DNA of 56,935 bases from Gammaproteobacteria bacterium (GCA_030831085.1 JAURLT010000152.1:1-56935); one strand, 5' to 3'. Shown: positions 41,241 through 50,565, numbered from the stretch's first letter. A program made the numbers and translations. The notes: generated by a model from the sequence alone, not told the origin.

Positions 41241-43516
41241 AAATTGACCTCCAGCGTCACGCCGCTGGTCCGCGGCGGCGCGTAGAAGGTGGTCGCGCCG
41301 AGGATTCCAAGGTCGAGCGAGTAGGCCTTGTAGGTTTCATCGAAGACGTTCTTGCTCCAGGCCGAGATCGACCAGTTGCCGCTGTGCCAGGTCAGCTTGA
41401 CGTTCGAGACGTTGTAGGACTCCTGCAGGGTGCCAGGACCGTTGGTCACCTCCAGGAACTGGTCGTCGTAGTAGGCGCCATCGAACTGCAGGACCAGCTC
41501 GTTACCGCCGACGGGCTGCGTGTAACGCAGCAGGTAGTTGGCCGAGAAATTCGGCGCATTCGGCAGTTCTGCATTGATAATCGGTGTGGAGCCGGCGTTT
41601 ACCTCGTCGACCTCCGAGTCCTCGAAGGTCAGGCCGAGCGCCACGTCCCAGCGGTCGGAGGGCTTCAGGAACAGTTCGAGTTCGCCCCCAAAGGCCTTGA
41701 CGTCCGAGTTCCCCACCTGCGGGTTCGGCGAAACGTCATCGGGGGGGATCGCCACGAAATTCTGGTAGTCCTGATAATCGTAGTAGAACACCGTCGCGTT
41801 CAGCCGGATGGCATCACTGATGTCTGACTTGACGCCCACCTCAAAGGAGTTGAGGACCTCTTCCTTGTGGGTAAATTTGTCCGGCGAGACGTTGGAAGAC
41901 AGGGTCCAGTTGCCGCCCTTGATGCCCCGGTTCCAGGAGATGAAGCCCTGGGTCGATTCGCTGAACTGCTTCTTCAGGGACAGCCGTGCTGCATAGTCGT
42001 CGTAGTTGATCTGGTCGTCATCGAACACGTTCAGGATGGTGGCTGCCCCGGCCAGGGGGCTGTTGGCCGTAGCGGCATACGCGATCGGCGTGGGATCCTG
42101 GTCAGAGCTGAAGAAGGCCGTCCAGTTGAGTTTCTTCGAGTCGTCGGACCAGCGCAGGCCGGCCGTCAGCGTCAGTGAATCCGACAGGCTGTAGTCGACT
42201 TGGCCGAACACGGAATAATTCCTGACCTCGAGGTCGGTAAAGCGGTCCGATCGCCCGTCGAAGGGATTGCCGTCCCCGACGACCGGCGCGTCGATGATGC
42301 CCGCATCGGCGAGCGCGAAGGACAAGCCGATGTTGGGGGCGCCGATGGTCAATCCCAGGCCATCGAACTGGTAGTCCATGTAGTAAGCGCCGACCTGCCA
42401 CTGAACGGCCCCTGAGGTGCCGGACAGCCTGAGTTCCTGGGTGAACTGCTTGACCTTGGCATCCTGGCCGAAGACCACGATCGGCACCGGGAAGGCATCG
42501 CCGTCCTCAAGGTACTGCTTGTCCATGTCCAGGTAACTGGTGATGGACACCAGTTCGTTGCCGCCCTCCAGCGACGCGTCAAAACGGGCCGTGGCAGCCA
42601 CGATCTCGCGATCGAGGTAGCCGCGTGTATCGTTCTGGTGCAGGTGGACGTCGCCAGAGACGACGCCGGGCAGGGTAATGGCCCGGCCGGATTCGTCGAC
42701 CGGGCAGAAGCTGCTGGCGTCAAATTCGCAGTTCTCGAAAACGTAACCTCCGGTCGGCACGTCATCGTCCTTGCTGTAGCGGACGATGAAGTTGCCCTGC
42801 ACCGAATCGGAGAAATCGACCTGCAGGCTGCCGCGCAGGCTGTAGCCATCGGCGCCACCGATGGCGCGGGTATCTACGGGGGGAATGCTCTTGTCGCCCT
42901 TGATGTAGCCATCGGCCGTTTCCTGGCGGAAGGCAAGGCGGCCCCGGACGTTGTCCGACAGTCCACCCCCCACGGCGCCCTCGACGCTCAAGCGACTGTA
43001 GGAACCGGCATTGATGCGCAGGTAGCCGTTCAATTCGTCCTCATTGGCGCCACGGCTGATGTAGTGAATAAGGCCGCCGGTGGCATTACGGCCGAACAGC
43101 GTGCCCTGCGGTCCGCGCAGGACCTCCACCCGCTCGATGTCGAACAGCTGGCCGCTGATGGCGTTGATGCTGGCGATGTAGGCGTCGTCCTGATACACCG
43201 CAACTGGTGCCTCCAGGTTGTCAACGAAGTTGTTTTGGGAGACTCCGCGCAGGTTGAAAATCGTCAGCTGAGGGGACCAGGTATTCAGCTGCAGCGCCGG
43301 CACCTGCTGGGTGATGTCGGTCATGTCGCTGAGCCCGAGTTCCGCGATCTGCTCGCCGCCGAGGGCCGAGACCGAAATAGGCACTGCCTGGATGGATTCT
43401 TCGCGCTTGGTGGCGGTGACGATGATTTCGTCCAGCAGCTGGGCGCTGGCGAGGGATGGGCCCGCGCCGAGCGCAACCGCGACGGCGAGGCTGATGGCAT
43501 TGTGGCGTGTTCTCAT
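41237..43516 (-). CDS. TonB-dependent outer-membrane receptor
   Basis: 759 residues; signal peptide 1-25 (ending L-A-S-A), then a TonB box-like D-E-I-I-V-T-A-T-K-R and a plug domain (about 40-165, with V-L-R-G-P-Q-G-T-L-F-G-R-N-A-T-G-G). A 22-strand barrel follows, ending in the aromatic V-T-L-E-V-N-F. It belongs to the group often found beside aromatic, terpene or sterol degradation genes rather than to siderophore receptors. It is downstream of the FAH-family gene with a 120-base gap, in which no hairpin is evident, so it may share that transcript. It likely imports the cluster's substrate. Confidence 0.95.
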   Translation of the reverse strand: MRTRHNAISLAVAVALGAGPSLASAQLLDEIIVTATKREESIQAVPISVSALGGEQIAELGLSDMTDITQQVPALQLNTWSPQLTIFNLRGVSQNNFVDNLEAPVAVYQDDAYIASINAISGQLFDIERVEVLRGPQGTLFGRNATGGLIHYISRGANEDELNGYLRINAGSYSRLSVEGAVGGGLSDNVRGRLAFRQETADGYIKGDKSIPPVDTRAIGGADGYSLRGSLQVDFSDSVQGNFIVRYSKDDDVPTGGYVFENCEFDASSFCPVDESGRAITLPGVVSGDVHLHQNDTRGYLDREIVAATARFDASLEGGNELVSITSYLDMDKQYLEDGDAFPVPIVVFGQDAKVKQFTQELRLSGTSGAVQWQVGAYYMDYQFDGLGLTIGAPNIGLSFALADAGIIDAPVVGDGNPFDGRSDRFTDLEVRNYSVFGQVDYSLSDSLTLTAGLRWSDDSKKLNWTAFFSSDQDPTPIAYAATANSPLAGAATILNVFDDDQINYDDYAARLSLKKQFSESTQGFISWNRGIKGGNWTLSSNVSPDKFTHKEEVLNSFEVGVKSDISDAIRLNATVFYYDYQDYQNFVAIPPDDVSPNPQVGNSDVKAFGGELELFLKPSDRWDVALGLTFEDSEVDEVNAGSTPIINAELPNAPNFSANYLLRYTQPVGGNELVLQFDGAYYDDQFLEVTNGPGTLQESYNVSNVKLTWHSGNWSISAWSKNVFDETYKAYSLDLGILGATTFYAPPRTSGVTLEVNF

Positions 43517-43636
43517 GGTCCCGAACTCCTGGTTGACAGTGCTTGCGGGCGCGCGGCGCGCACCTACCCACAGAACTTCGATTGTGGGGGATCCGGCAAG
43601 CCCGGCTTGGCATTTCAGGACAAACTGACGGCTCGC

Positions 43637-44521
43637 TTACTCGTCCAAGCGAGACTGGTAATGCCTGGCGCCTTCACCCTTGGCAGCGCGCTTGCCGCGA
43701 TGTTCCCAGTCCCCCCCCATGGCGGTCGAGACCACTTCCTCGGATTCGCTCGGCTGTGCACCCACGTCGTCGCGGATGGGGATCGGGCCCTCCACGATCC
43801 GGTTGGACAGCGTGCCCAGTCCCTCCACTTCCACCTCGACCAGGTCGCCGGGTTGTACCGGTCGACTGTTGGCAGGAGTGCCAGACAGCAATACGTCGCC
43901 TGGAACGAGGGTGATGGTGCGGGCGATGTCCGCCACCAGGTAGTGCATGTCCCATTCCATATTGTTGGTGTTGTCGTCCTGGGCCAGCCTGCCATTGACC
44001 CAGGTCCGGATCTGCTTGCCCCGGAAGTCCCAGCCTTCCACGAGCCCTGGACCGACCGGGCAGAGTGTGTCCGAGCCCTTGACCCGCAGCATCGAGCCGG
44101 CGTCCGTATCGCGAAAGTCATGCAGCCCGTAGTCGTTGGCGATGCTGTAGCCGGCGATGTAGTCACCGGCTTCCGCGGGACTGACATTGCGGCAGTGCCG
44201 GCCGATGACGATCGCAATTTCGCCCTCGTAGTTCAGCCACTTGCACCGTTGCGGCCTGACTACGGCGCCGCGGTGGGTGTTGAGCGCGGTGATCGGCTTG
44301 TGGAAATAGGTGGGTGCCGGGGGCAGCCGGGTGATGAACTCGTCGACCCGACTGTGGTAGTTGAGGTGCACGCAGATGATCTTGGTGGGGGCCACCGGCG
44401 GCAGATGGATGGCGTCGTCGACGCCGATCGATCGCCCATCCCGAGTGAGCAGTACCTCGCCGTCCCGTTGGGCGAGAATCGGGTAGCCGTCCAGCAAGAT
44501 CTTGCGGTACTCAGTGGTCAT
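43637..44521 (-). CDS. Fumarylacetoacetate hydrolase-family enzyme (HpaG/HpcE-like)
   Basis: 294 residues. The ATG at 44521 is preferred because a GAGGA Shine-Dalgarno precedes it; the in-frame ATG at 44551 has none. The FAH metal motif is present as N-Y-E-G-E-I-A-I-V-I-G, followed by D-Y-G-L-H-D-F-R-D and a G-T-P-A-N-S-R-P-V-Q-P-G-D substrate loop. Members isomerise, decarboxylate or hydrolyse ring-cleavage products such as 5-oxopent-3-ene-1,2,5-tricarboxylate. A C-terminal tail of about 50 residues is longer than usual. Its place in a cluster with an HpaD-like dioxygenase supports a role late in meta-cleavage. Confidence 0.9.
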   Translation of the reverse strand: MTTEYRKILLDGYPILAQRDGEVLLTRDGRSIGVDDAIHLPPVAPTKIICVHLNYHSRVDEFITRLPPAPTYFHKPITALNTHRGAVVRPQRCKWLNYEGEIAIVIGRHCRNVSPAEAGDYIAGYSIANDYGLHDFRDTDAGSMLRVKGSDTLCPVGPGLVEGWDFRGKQIRTWVNGRLAQDDNTNNMEWDMHYLVADIARTITLVPGDVLLSGTPANSRPVQPGDLVEVEVEGLGTLSNRIVEGPIPIRDDVGAQPSESEEVVSTAMGGDWEHRGKRAAKGEGARHYQSRLDE

Positions 44522-44668
44522 CGGGATATCCTCGGGCAGTAGGTGCGCCATGATGATGGGGCTGATGGGCAGGCTCGAGACTTGGCAAATCTGGACAACC
44601 TGCCCGGCCGGGCTGCCCGCACCCCTGGCTCACGGCACAATGGCGGCTCGGCTACCAAGGGTATCACC

Positions 44669-45472
44669 ATGTCTGGTTTCTACTATCCCCGCACTCCTTC
44701 CGGCCGCTCGGCAATTCTCCCGCCCGTGCCCTGGCATTACTCGGGCGAGCTGATCACCCTCGAGTACCGTACTCGGGTCGAGGCGGTCCGCGAACTGCTG
44801 CCTCCCGAACTCGACCTGGCTGACGAAGACCCTGGTGCTGTGGCGGTCATCTGGGCGGATTGGCAAAGCTGTGCGGATGACTCCGCACAGATCGTCGACC
44901 CGGTCCGCGGCCAGTACAAGGAGATGTTCGTGGTGGTCCGCTGCAAATGGCGTGGCGTCACCTATTCCCGTTGCGTGTTCATCTGGGTCGACAAGGAATT
45001 TGCAGTGATCCGTGGCCAGCATCAGGGTTATCCCAAGAAACTGGCCTCGATTCAGATGAGTCGACCGGCCTACGTTGGGAGGGGCGGTCCGCGCCTCGAG
45101 CCGGGTGGTACCTTCGGCGCGACCCTGGCCGCCTTCGACCGGCGCCTCGCCGAGGCGCGGTTCACCGTCTCTGGGCCTGCAGAGCGCCCCGGCTTCGTGA
45201 ACGGCCATCCCATGATCCATCACCGTTGGTATCCGGCCATCGAGACCAACGGCACTGACAGCCTGACCGAGATGGTGACCATGCGCGGCTTCGACGTCGA
45301 GCTGGGTCGATGTTTCACCGGGGATTTTGACCTCCGGTATTTTGAATCGCCGGTGGAAGAGTTGCCGCTCATCGCGCCGCTGGAAAAAATCGCCGGCTAC
45401 TGGCATGAGGTGGGGGTGTCGTGGAAGGAAGGCCAGACCCTGTTTCGGCGCAGCCTGCCCGACGTCGGCTGA
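44669..45472 (+). CDS. Acetoacetate decarboxylase-like enzyme (ADC family)
   Basis: 267 residues from the ATG at 44669. The ADC landmarks are P-P-V-P-W-H-Y near residue 18, Y-K-E-M-F-V-V-V near residue 75, and G-Y-P-K-K-L-A near residue 124, whose lysine pair would give the Schiff base. The family contains true decarboxylases but also aldolase-dehydratases and lactonase-like enzymes. Divergent from the FAH gene (147 bases) and convergent with the aldehyde dehydrogenase gene (3 bases), it probably processes an oxo-acid intermediate of the same pathway. The exact reaction cannot be told. Confidence 0.85.
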   Translation: MSGFYYPRTPSGRSAILPPVPWHYSGELITLEYRTRVEAVRELLPPELDLADEDPGAVAVIWADWQSCADDSAQIVDPVRGQYKEMFVVVRCKWRGVTYSRCVFIWVDKEFAVIRGQHQGYPKKLASIQMSRPAYVGRGGPRLEPGGTFGATLAAFDRRLAEARFTVSGPAERPGFVNGHPMIHHRWYPAIETNGTDSLTEMVTMRGFDVELGRCFTGDFDLRYFESPVEELPLIAPLEKIAGYWHEVGVSWKEGQTLFRRSLPDVG

Positions 45473-45475
45473 AGG

Positions 45476-46939
45476 TCAGCTTCGGCAGGAGCCCTCGAGG
45501 ATCTGCAGCGTCTTCAGGTCCGAATGGAACTCGAGGGCGTAGTCCCCGCCCTCGCGCCCCAGCCCACTGATACCGATGCCGCCAAACGGAGCGGTCAGGT
45601 CCCGAACCAGGAAAGTGTTGACCCATACCGTGCCGGCCCGGATGGCACGTCCGACCCGCTCGGCCCGCGCTGCGTTGCCCGTGTACACGATGCCCGACAA
45701 GCCGTAGGGCGTCGAATTGGCCAGCGCCACGCCCTCTGCCTCATCCTCGAAGGTCTGGAAAGTCAGAACCGGCCCAAAGACCTCGTTCTGCACCACCTCG
45801 GACTGGTTGCTGCGCGGCAGGATCAAGGTGGGCTCGTACCAGAGTCCACCCTCACGGTACACGCGTCCACCTCGGGCGACCACGTCACCGGCTGCCCGGG
45901 CACGTTCCACGAAGCCCGCTACCCGCTCGAGGTGATCCGGATGGATCATCGGCGATATCGTCGTGCCAGGCTCACGGCTGTCGCCAAGAACGTGGGCGTC
46001 GGTAAAGGCGTTGAACAGCCGCAGGAATTCATCCCGCACCGAGGACTCGACGATCAGGCGCGTGCCAGCCATGCAGACCTGCCCGCTGTCGTCATATTGA
46101 CCTGCCGCCTTGCGGGCCGCAGCCTCGAGGTCGGCATCGGCAAATACCAACAGACAGGACTTGCCGCCCAGTTCTGCCGTAAAGGGCACGATGTTGGCCG
46201 CAGCCGAGGCGCCGATGCGGCGAGCGGTCGGCACCGAGCCGGTAAAGGAGATGCGTCGAACCCGTGGATCGGCGACCAGGGCGGCACCGACTTCTGCGCC
46301 AATCCCCTGCACGATATTGACGACCCCCGGCGGCATGTCGCTCTCGGCTACCAGGTCTGCGAGCAGCGACGCCGAAAGAGGCGACCACTCAGCCGGCTTC
46401 AATACGACGGAGTTGCCGGCTGCGAGTGCCGGGGCGCACTTCCAGGTGGAGAGCATGAACGGTGCGTTCCACGGCGTGATGATGACCGCCGGTCCGGCGG
46501 GCATGCGGATCACCCGGTTGGCGGTGCCCTTCGAGGACCAGACGCGCTCCTCGTGAGCCGCAGCAATGTCGGCGTAATTGCGAAAGTTGAGTGCGCCGCG
46601 AGGAATGACCCTGGCGCGCAGGCTCTCCAGCAGCATCGCCATGTCCATGCACTCTACGGTGGCGATGTCGTCCTTGTTGGCGTCGATGAGGTCGGCGAGA
46701 CGATTCAGGTGAACCGCACGTCCTCGGGGGCCCAGGGCTGCCCAGCCCGGAAAGGCGGCCGCGGCTGCCCCGACGGCTGCCTCGGCCGTGGCGGCATTGC
46801 CGCGGGCGACGTCGGCTAGCTTGAGGTTCCAGTCCAGCGGCGATCGCACCTCGAAACGCCCATCGGAATCGACCCGTCGCCCGTCAATGAAGTGCTCACC
46901 AGAGACCTGGACCCCGGCAACGTCGAAGCTCCGTGCCAC
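45476..46939 (-). CDS. Aldehyde dehydrogenase
   Basis: 487 residues of NAD(P)-dependent ALDH. Conserved elements are I-T-P-W-N-A-P-F near residue 155, K-P-A-E-W-S-P, F-T-G-S-V-P-T near residue 232, E-L-G-G-K-S with its catalytic Glu, the catalytic Cys in G-Q-V-C-M-A-G, and E-V-F-G-P-V-L. In the homoprotocatechuate route an ALDH (HpaE) oxidises 5-carboxymethyl-2-hydroxymuconate semialdehyde; in putrescine breakdown PuuC oxidises a gamma-glutamyl aldehyde. Either role fits here. It is the last gene of the P450-ligase-ALDH operon, eight bases after the ligase stop. Confidence 0.95.
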   Translation of the reverse strand: MARSFDVAGVQVSGEHFIDGRRVDSDGRFEVRSPLDWNLKLADVARGNAATAEAAVGAAAAAFPGWAALGPRGRAVHLNRLADLIDANKDDIATVECMDMAMLLESLRARVIPRGALNFRNYADIAAAHEERVWSSKGTANRVIRMPAGPAVIITPWNAPFMLSTWKCAPALAAGNSVVLKPAEWSPLSASLLADLVAESDMPPGVVNIVQGIGAEVGAALVADPRVRRISFTGSVPTARRIGASAAANIVPFTAELGGKSCLLVFADADLEAAARKAAGQYDDSGQVCMAGTRLIVESSVRDEFLRLFNAFTDAHVLGDSREPGTTISPMIHPDHLERVAGFVERARAAGDVVARGGRVYREGGLWYEPTLILPRSNQSEVVQNEVFGPVLTFQTFEDEAEGVALANSTPYGLSGIVYTGNAARAERVGRAIRAGTVWVNTFLVRDLTAPFGGIGISGLGREGGDYALEFHSDLKTLQILEGSCRS

Positions 46940-46947
46940 GGACTCTC

Positions 46948-48240
46948 CTACAGGTAGGGTGCGTAATAATCGAAGATGGCGCCCGCGTCCTTGCCCCGCA
47001 CCTCCTCGATTTCCGCACGTTTCAGCGCGACGAAATTCTCCACCAAGAGGCGGCCGATGGCATCAGTCAACGCTGCATCGCGCTCGAGGTGGTCAAGCGA
47101 CTCGCCCAGCGATTCCGCGATGTGGCGGTCCGTGCCGACGTTCTCCAGCCCGTCCTGGGTTTCCGGTGGCGGCAGGTCATAACCGTTGAGGTAGCCCAGC
47201 CGGGCGGCCTGCAGGACCGCTGCCACCACCACATAGGGACTGCCCGCGCAGTCAGGAGTGCGGTGCTCGATGCGCGCCGCCTCGCCGTCCTCCGCCGACA
47301 CCCGTACCGCTACGCTGCGATGGTCATGACCCCAGTTGGCCCAGTAACCGCACAGGCTGGCAGGTTTCAGTCGATCGTAGGAGTTCACGGTCGGCGCAAT
47401 CAGGGCCCCGAGTGCCTCATGGTGGTGGATGAGCCCGGCAATACAGCCGGAGACGAGCTTGGAAAGCTTGCCCGGCGCGGTTCCGCCCGCCATGGCGTTC
47501 CTGCCCTCGTTGTCCCTGAAGCTCAGGTTCACGTGCAGGCCCGTTCCACTCTTCTTGGGGAACGGCTTGGGCAGGAAGGACAGCAGGTAGCCGCGGCGAT
47601 AGAGAATTTCGCGAGCCATGGTCCTGAACAGGAAAAAGTCGTCACAGGCCTTGAGCGCGTCCGCGTAGGCCAGGGTCAACTCAAACTGGGGTGAGTCGTA
47701 CTCGGCATTGATTGACTCAATCGGCAGGCCACAGCGGTGTGCGGCAGCCCAGAGGTCATCGATCAACCCCGCTGGATCCACGAACGGTCCTGTGCCGTAC
47801 ACGAAGGCGCCCGGCGTATCGTAGGGCACCCATTTGCCCTCGGCTCCCCTCTGAAAGATGTAGGCCTCTCCTTCCATGCCTACCATCGGCTCCAGGCCCA
47901 GCTTGCGCCAGTCCTCGATGGCACGCTTCAGGGCGCCGCGACCACAGAGACCGGCTGGCTGGCCATGGAATTCGAGGTCGGCCAGTGCCACCCTGGTGTT
48001 CAGTTCCCAGCCCGGACGCAGGTTGTCAGGGTCGAAGACGGCCTCGATATCCGGCAACCCTTCCAGCAAGCCGGCACCGGGTGCCGGAACCAGTTCCTTG
48101 CTGTAGGTGACCGCGTAGGTCCCCACACAAAGCCGGGCGGCGCCCTTGCGGGCAAAGGAGGCCGGCAGGTACTTGCCGCGGGCAAGGTTCAACTGGTCTG
48201 CAAAAAGCACCCTGACCCGTTGGAAGTCGCTGTTGTTCAT
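46948..48240 (-). CDS. Glutamine-synthetase-like gamma-glutamyl ligase
   Basis: 430 residues of GS fold. Signatures are G-M-E-G-E-A-Y-I-F near residue 140 (metal Glu pair), N-A-E-Y-D-S-P-Q-F-E near 198, G-T-G-L-H-V-N-L-S near 252, and a R-I-E-H-R-T-P-D segment near 346. It has diverged from ammonia-assimilating GlnA, which contains N-G-A-G-x-H-x-N at the same site, and is closest in feel to PuuA/GlnA-like ligases that attach glutamate to amines. The P450 gene lies four bases upstream and ALDH eight bases downstream. A likely role is gamma-glutamylation of an amine before oxidation. The true substrate is unknown. Confidence 0.88.
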   Translation of the reverse strand: MNNSDFQRVRVLFADQLNLARGKYLPASFARKGAARLCVGTYAVTYSKELVPAPGAGLLEGLPDIEAVFDPDNLRPGWELNTRVALADLEFHGQPAGLCGRGALKRAIEDWRKLGLEPMVGMEGEAYIFQRGAEGKWVPYDTPGAFVYGTGPFVDPAGLIDDLWAAAHRCGLPIESINAEYDSPQFELTLAYADALKACDDFFLFRTMAREILYRRGYLLSFLPKPFPKKSGTGLHVNLSFRDNEGRNAMAGGTAPGKLSKLVSGCIAGLIHHHEALGALIAPTVNSYDRLKPASLCGYWANWGHDHRSVAVRVSAEDGEAARIEHRTPDCAGSPYVVVAAVLQAARLGYLNGYDLPPPETQDGLENVGTDRHIAESLGESLDHLERDAALTDAIGRLLVENFVALKRAEIEEVRGKDAGAIFDYYAPYL

Positions 48241-48244
48241 GGTC

Positions 48245-49522
48245 CTACCTTGCAGTCAGCCTGACGGGCAGGCGCTTGATCCCGAGAATGAAGTTTGAGC
48301 GAAGGTAGCTGTGGTCCGCCACCTGTTCCACGCGCGCCACGCGCCGCGCCAGCTCCTCCAGCACGATACGTACCTCGAGCCTTGCCAGGTACATGCCCAG
48401 GCAGACATGGGGCCCGCCCTGGCCGAAGGAGATGAACGGGTTTGGCTTGCGGTCCAGCTTGATCTCGTAAGGCGAATCGATGGCCGTTTCATCGCGGTTG
48501 CCGGACAGGAACCAGAGCACGACCTTGTCTCCCTTGCGGACCTGCTTGCCGGCATAATCGAAATCCCGGGTTGCGGTGCGCCTGAAGTGGGTGGTGGGTG
48601 ACGCCCAGCGGATCATCTCGTCGGCCGCAGTCACCAGCTGCTCGGTCGAGGCGCCCCTCAGGGACTCCAGCAGTTCAGGTTGATTTGCCAGGGCATGAAT
48701 GGAGGCCGCGATGCTGAAGCGGGTGGTGTCGTTGCCCGCGGCGACCAGCAGACAAAAGAAATTCCTGAATTCCCCGTCGCTCATGACCTTGCCTTCGCGG
48801 GTAGGCTGCATGACGAGGTTCAGCACACCCACGTCTTCGCCGGCACGGATGCGCTTCAGCAGCCCGTTGGCATAGTCGAACAGTTCCACCGCCGCAGGCG
48901 AGCGGAAGGGCAACAGGCGGTACTCCTCGGTGTCGACCTTGTCGACCACGAAGTCGGTGTAGTCCGGATCCGCGTTGGAGATGAGCGCGTCGCCGTTGTC
49001 CACCAGCCAGGAGGTGTCGGCCTCGGGAATGCCGATGATCTGGGCCAGCATCCGCATCGGCAGCTGACGGGCAATCTCGTAGGTGGCGTCGATGTCGACC
49101 ATCTGGATGGATCGGTCGATCAGTTCTGCGGTGATTTCCCGAATGCGCTCCTCGAAACGACCCACCGACTTGCGCGAAAAAGCATCGTTGACCAGCATCC
49201 TGAAGTGGGTGTGCTCCGGCGGGTCGGTTTCCTGGAAGGTCTTGCGGGCCTCGTACTCCTCTGGGCTCTGGTCCTCGATCCGGATGCCCTGCGCCGAGCT
49301 GAGCGTATTGCGATCGCGGTTCAGCCGGACGATGTCTTGATGGCGGGTGATCGACCAGAACCCGCGGCCCTCATCCTCCGTGCACCATGCTACCGGGTCC
49401 TCGCGGCGCATGCGCTCGAAGGTGGCAAAGGGTGCGCCCTGGTTGAAGGCGTCCTGGGAGGACAGGTCCACATGCTCGTCGGTCGAGCGGGAAAAGGGGT
49501 ATGCCCAGCTGGAATCGGTCAT
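48245..49522 (-). CDS. Cytochrome P450
   Basis: 425 residues from the ATG at 49522; an in-frame TTG 33 bases earlier is less likely. The I-helix has A-A-G-N-D-T-T-R (261-268), the ExxR pair is in E302-M-I-R305, and the heme ligand is C374 in F-G-Q-G-G-P-H-V-C-L-G. The extra Gly-Pro in the heme loop is typical of the CYP125/CYP142/CYP124 group, which oxidises sterols or terpenoids. No ferredoxin or reductase gene is adjacent. It is the first gene of the operon with the GS-like ligase and ALDH. Its likely job is hydroxylation or dealkylation of the cluster substrate. Confidence 0.94.
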   Translation of the reverse strand: MTDSSWAYPFSRSTDEHVDLSSQDAFNQGAPFATFERMRREDPVAWCTEDEGRGFWSITRHQDIVRLNRDRNTLSSAQGIRIEDQSPEEYEARKTFQETDPPEHTHFRMLVNDAFSRKSVGRFEERIREITAELIDRSIQMVDIDATYEIARQLPMRMLAQIIGIPEADTSWLVDNGDALISNADPDYTDFVVDKVDTEEYRLLPFRSPAAVELFDYANGLLKRIRAGEDVGVLNLVMQPTREGKVMSDGEFRNFFCLLVAAGNDTTRFSIAASIHALANQPELLESLRGASTEQLVTAADEMIRWASPTTHFRRTATRDFDYAGKQVRKGDKVVLWFLSGNRDETAIDSPYEIKLDRKPNPFISFGQGGPHVCLGMYLARLEVRIVLEELARRVARVEQVADHSYLRSNFILGIKRLPVRLTAR

Positions 49523-49671
49523 TGGCAAGGTCCGTGGCGGTCTGTCCCAAATCAAAAGTAGGGTAGCGCGACCAATTCGTCTTAGCAGATGCGGACAGAC
49601 TGTGGACTATCACCTATGACGCGGCGGGTGCACGGTATGATCGGGTCCTTGATCAGGATTGGAGTGGAGCG

Positions 49672-50547
49672 ATGGGCGAGGTCATCGGTGCCGGGCTGGT
49701 GTCGCACGTGCCGACCATCATGCTGCCGGAGTCGATCCGTCGTGAGTTGAACGAGGGGCGGGAAATCAGCCTGGTGCCCGGCCTTCACCGGTTGCGGACC
49801 GAGGTGCTGGACTTCATCAGGCCCGACACGGTGATCGTATTCGATACGCATTGGGCCACCCTACTCGAGTTTGGCGTCACCGCCCATGAGCGGCGCAGCG
49901 GTCGTTTTACCTCGGAGGAACTGCCGAGGGGCATGGTCCAAGTTCCCTATGACCTGCGGGGCTGTCCGGAATTGGCCGCGCTGATTGCAGAGGAGATTAC
50001 GGGCACGGGCATGCGGGGCACCGCCATTGAAGATCCCTGCCTGCCGATCCACTACGGCACCGTAAACGTGGCTCACTACCTCAATCGGGGCGAGGCCTGG
50101 CTGAGCGTTGGCATGGTCATGACCGCCGGAACCGATGATTACCTGGAGGCAGGCGCCGCCATCGGGCGGGCGATCGCGCGCTCGGACCAACGTGTGGTGC
50201 TGCTGGCCAGTGGCTCGATGAGTCACACCTTTTACCCGTTGAGGGAATTGCACCTGCACGAGTCCTCCGACCCCGCGCACATCTTCACCCCGGAGGCGCG
50301 CGAGGCTGACCTGGAGCGGCTGGAGTGGTTTTATCGGGGTGATCACCGGCAGGTGATCGAGACCATGGACGACTATCAGCGGCACAAGCCCGAGGGGCGG
50401 TTCGGACATTACCTCATGATGGTGGCGGCGATCGGCGGGAGAAATTGCCGGGCCATTGGCAGGCGATTCAGCGATTATGAGAACGCCGTGGGAACCAGCC
50501 AGGTGCACGTCTGGTTCGACCGCCCGGCGGACGGCTGGTTGGCCTGA
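49672..50547 (+). CDS. Class III extradiol dioxygenase, HpaD-like
   Basis: 291 residues, LigB fold. Residues matching E. coli HpaD include L-V-S-H-V-P-T-I-M with an iron His near residue 12, V-F-D-T-H-W with the second His, L-A-S-G-S-M-S-H, and the late Glu region. HpaD cleaves homoprotocatechuate (3,4-dihydroxyphenylacetate) next to the ring diol. The gene is divergent from the P450 operon (149 bases) and convergent with an AraC regulator (18 bases). Together with ALDH and the FAH-family enzyme it supplies the core of a meta-cleavage path. Substrate by similarity only. Confidence 0.9.
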   Translation: MGEVIGAGLVSHVPTIMLPESIRRELNEGREISLVPGLHRLRTEVLDFIRPDTVIVFDTHWATLLEFGVTAHERRSGRFTSEELPRGMVQVPYDLRGCPELAALIAEEITGTGMRGTAIEDPCLPIHYGTVNVAHYLNRGEAWLSVGMVMTAGTDDYLEAGAAIGRAIARSDQRVVLLASGSMSHTFYPLRELHLHESSDPAHIFTPEAREADLERLEWFYRGDHRQVIETMDDYQRHKPEGRFGHYLMMVAAIGGRNCRAIGRRFSDYENAVGTSQVHVWFDRPADGWLA

Positions 50548-50565
50548 AGCGGGACCGCTACCGAA

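Noticed and set aside
42638-44542. 634-codon open frame on the plus strand antisense to the TonB receptor and FAH genes
   Set aside because: It spans two well-supported genes on the other strand and shows only complementary codon bias; no domain is recognisable. GC-rich genomes produce such long antisense frames.
45524-46819. 431-codon plus-strand frame antisense to the aldehyde dehydrogenase
   Set aside because: Shadow of a clear ALDH with intact catalytic Cys and Glu.
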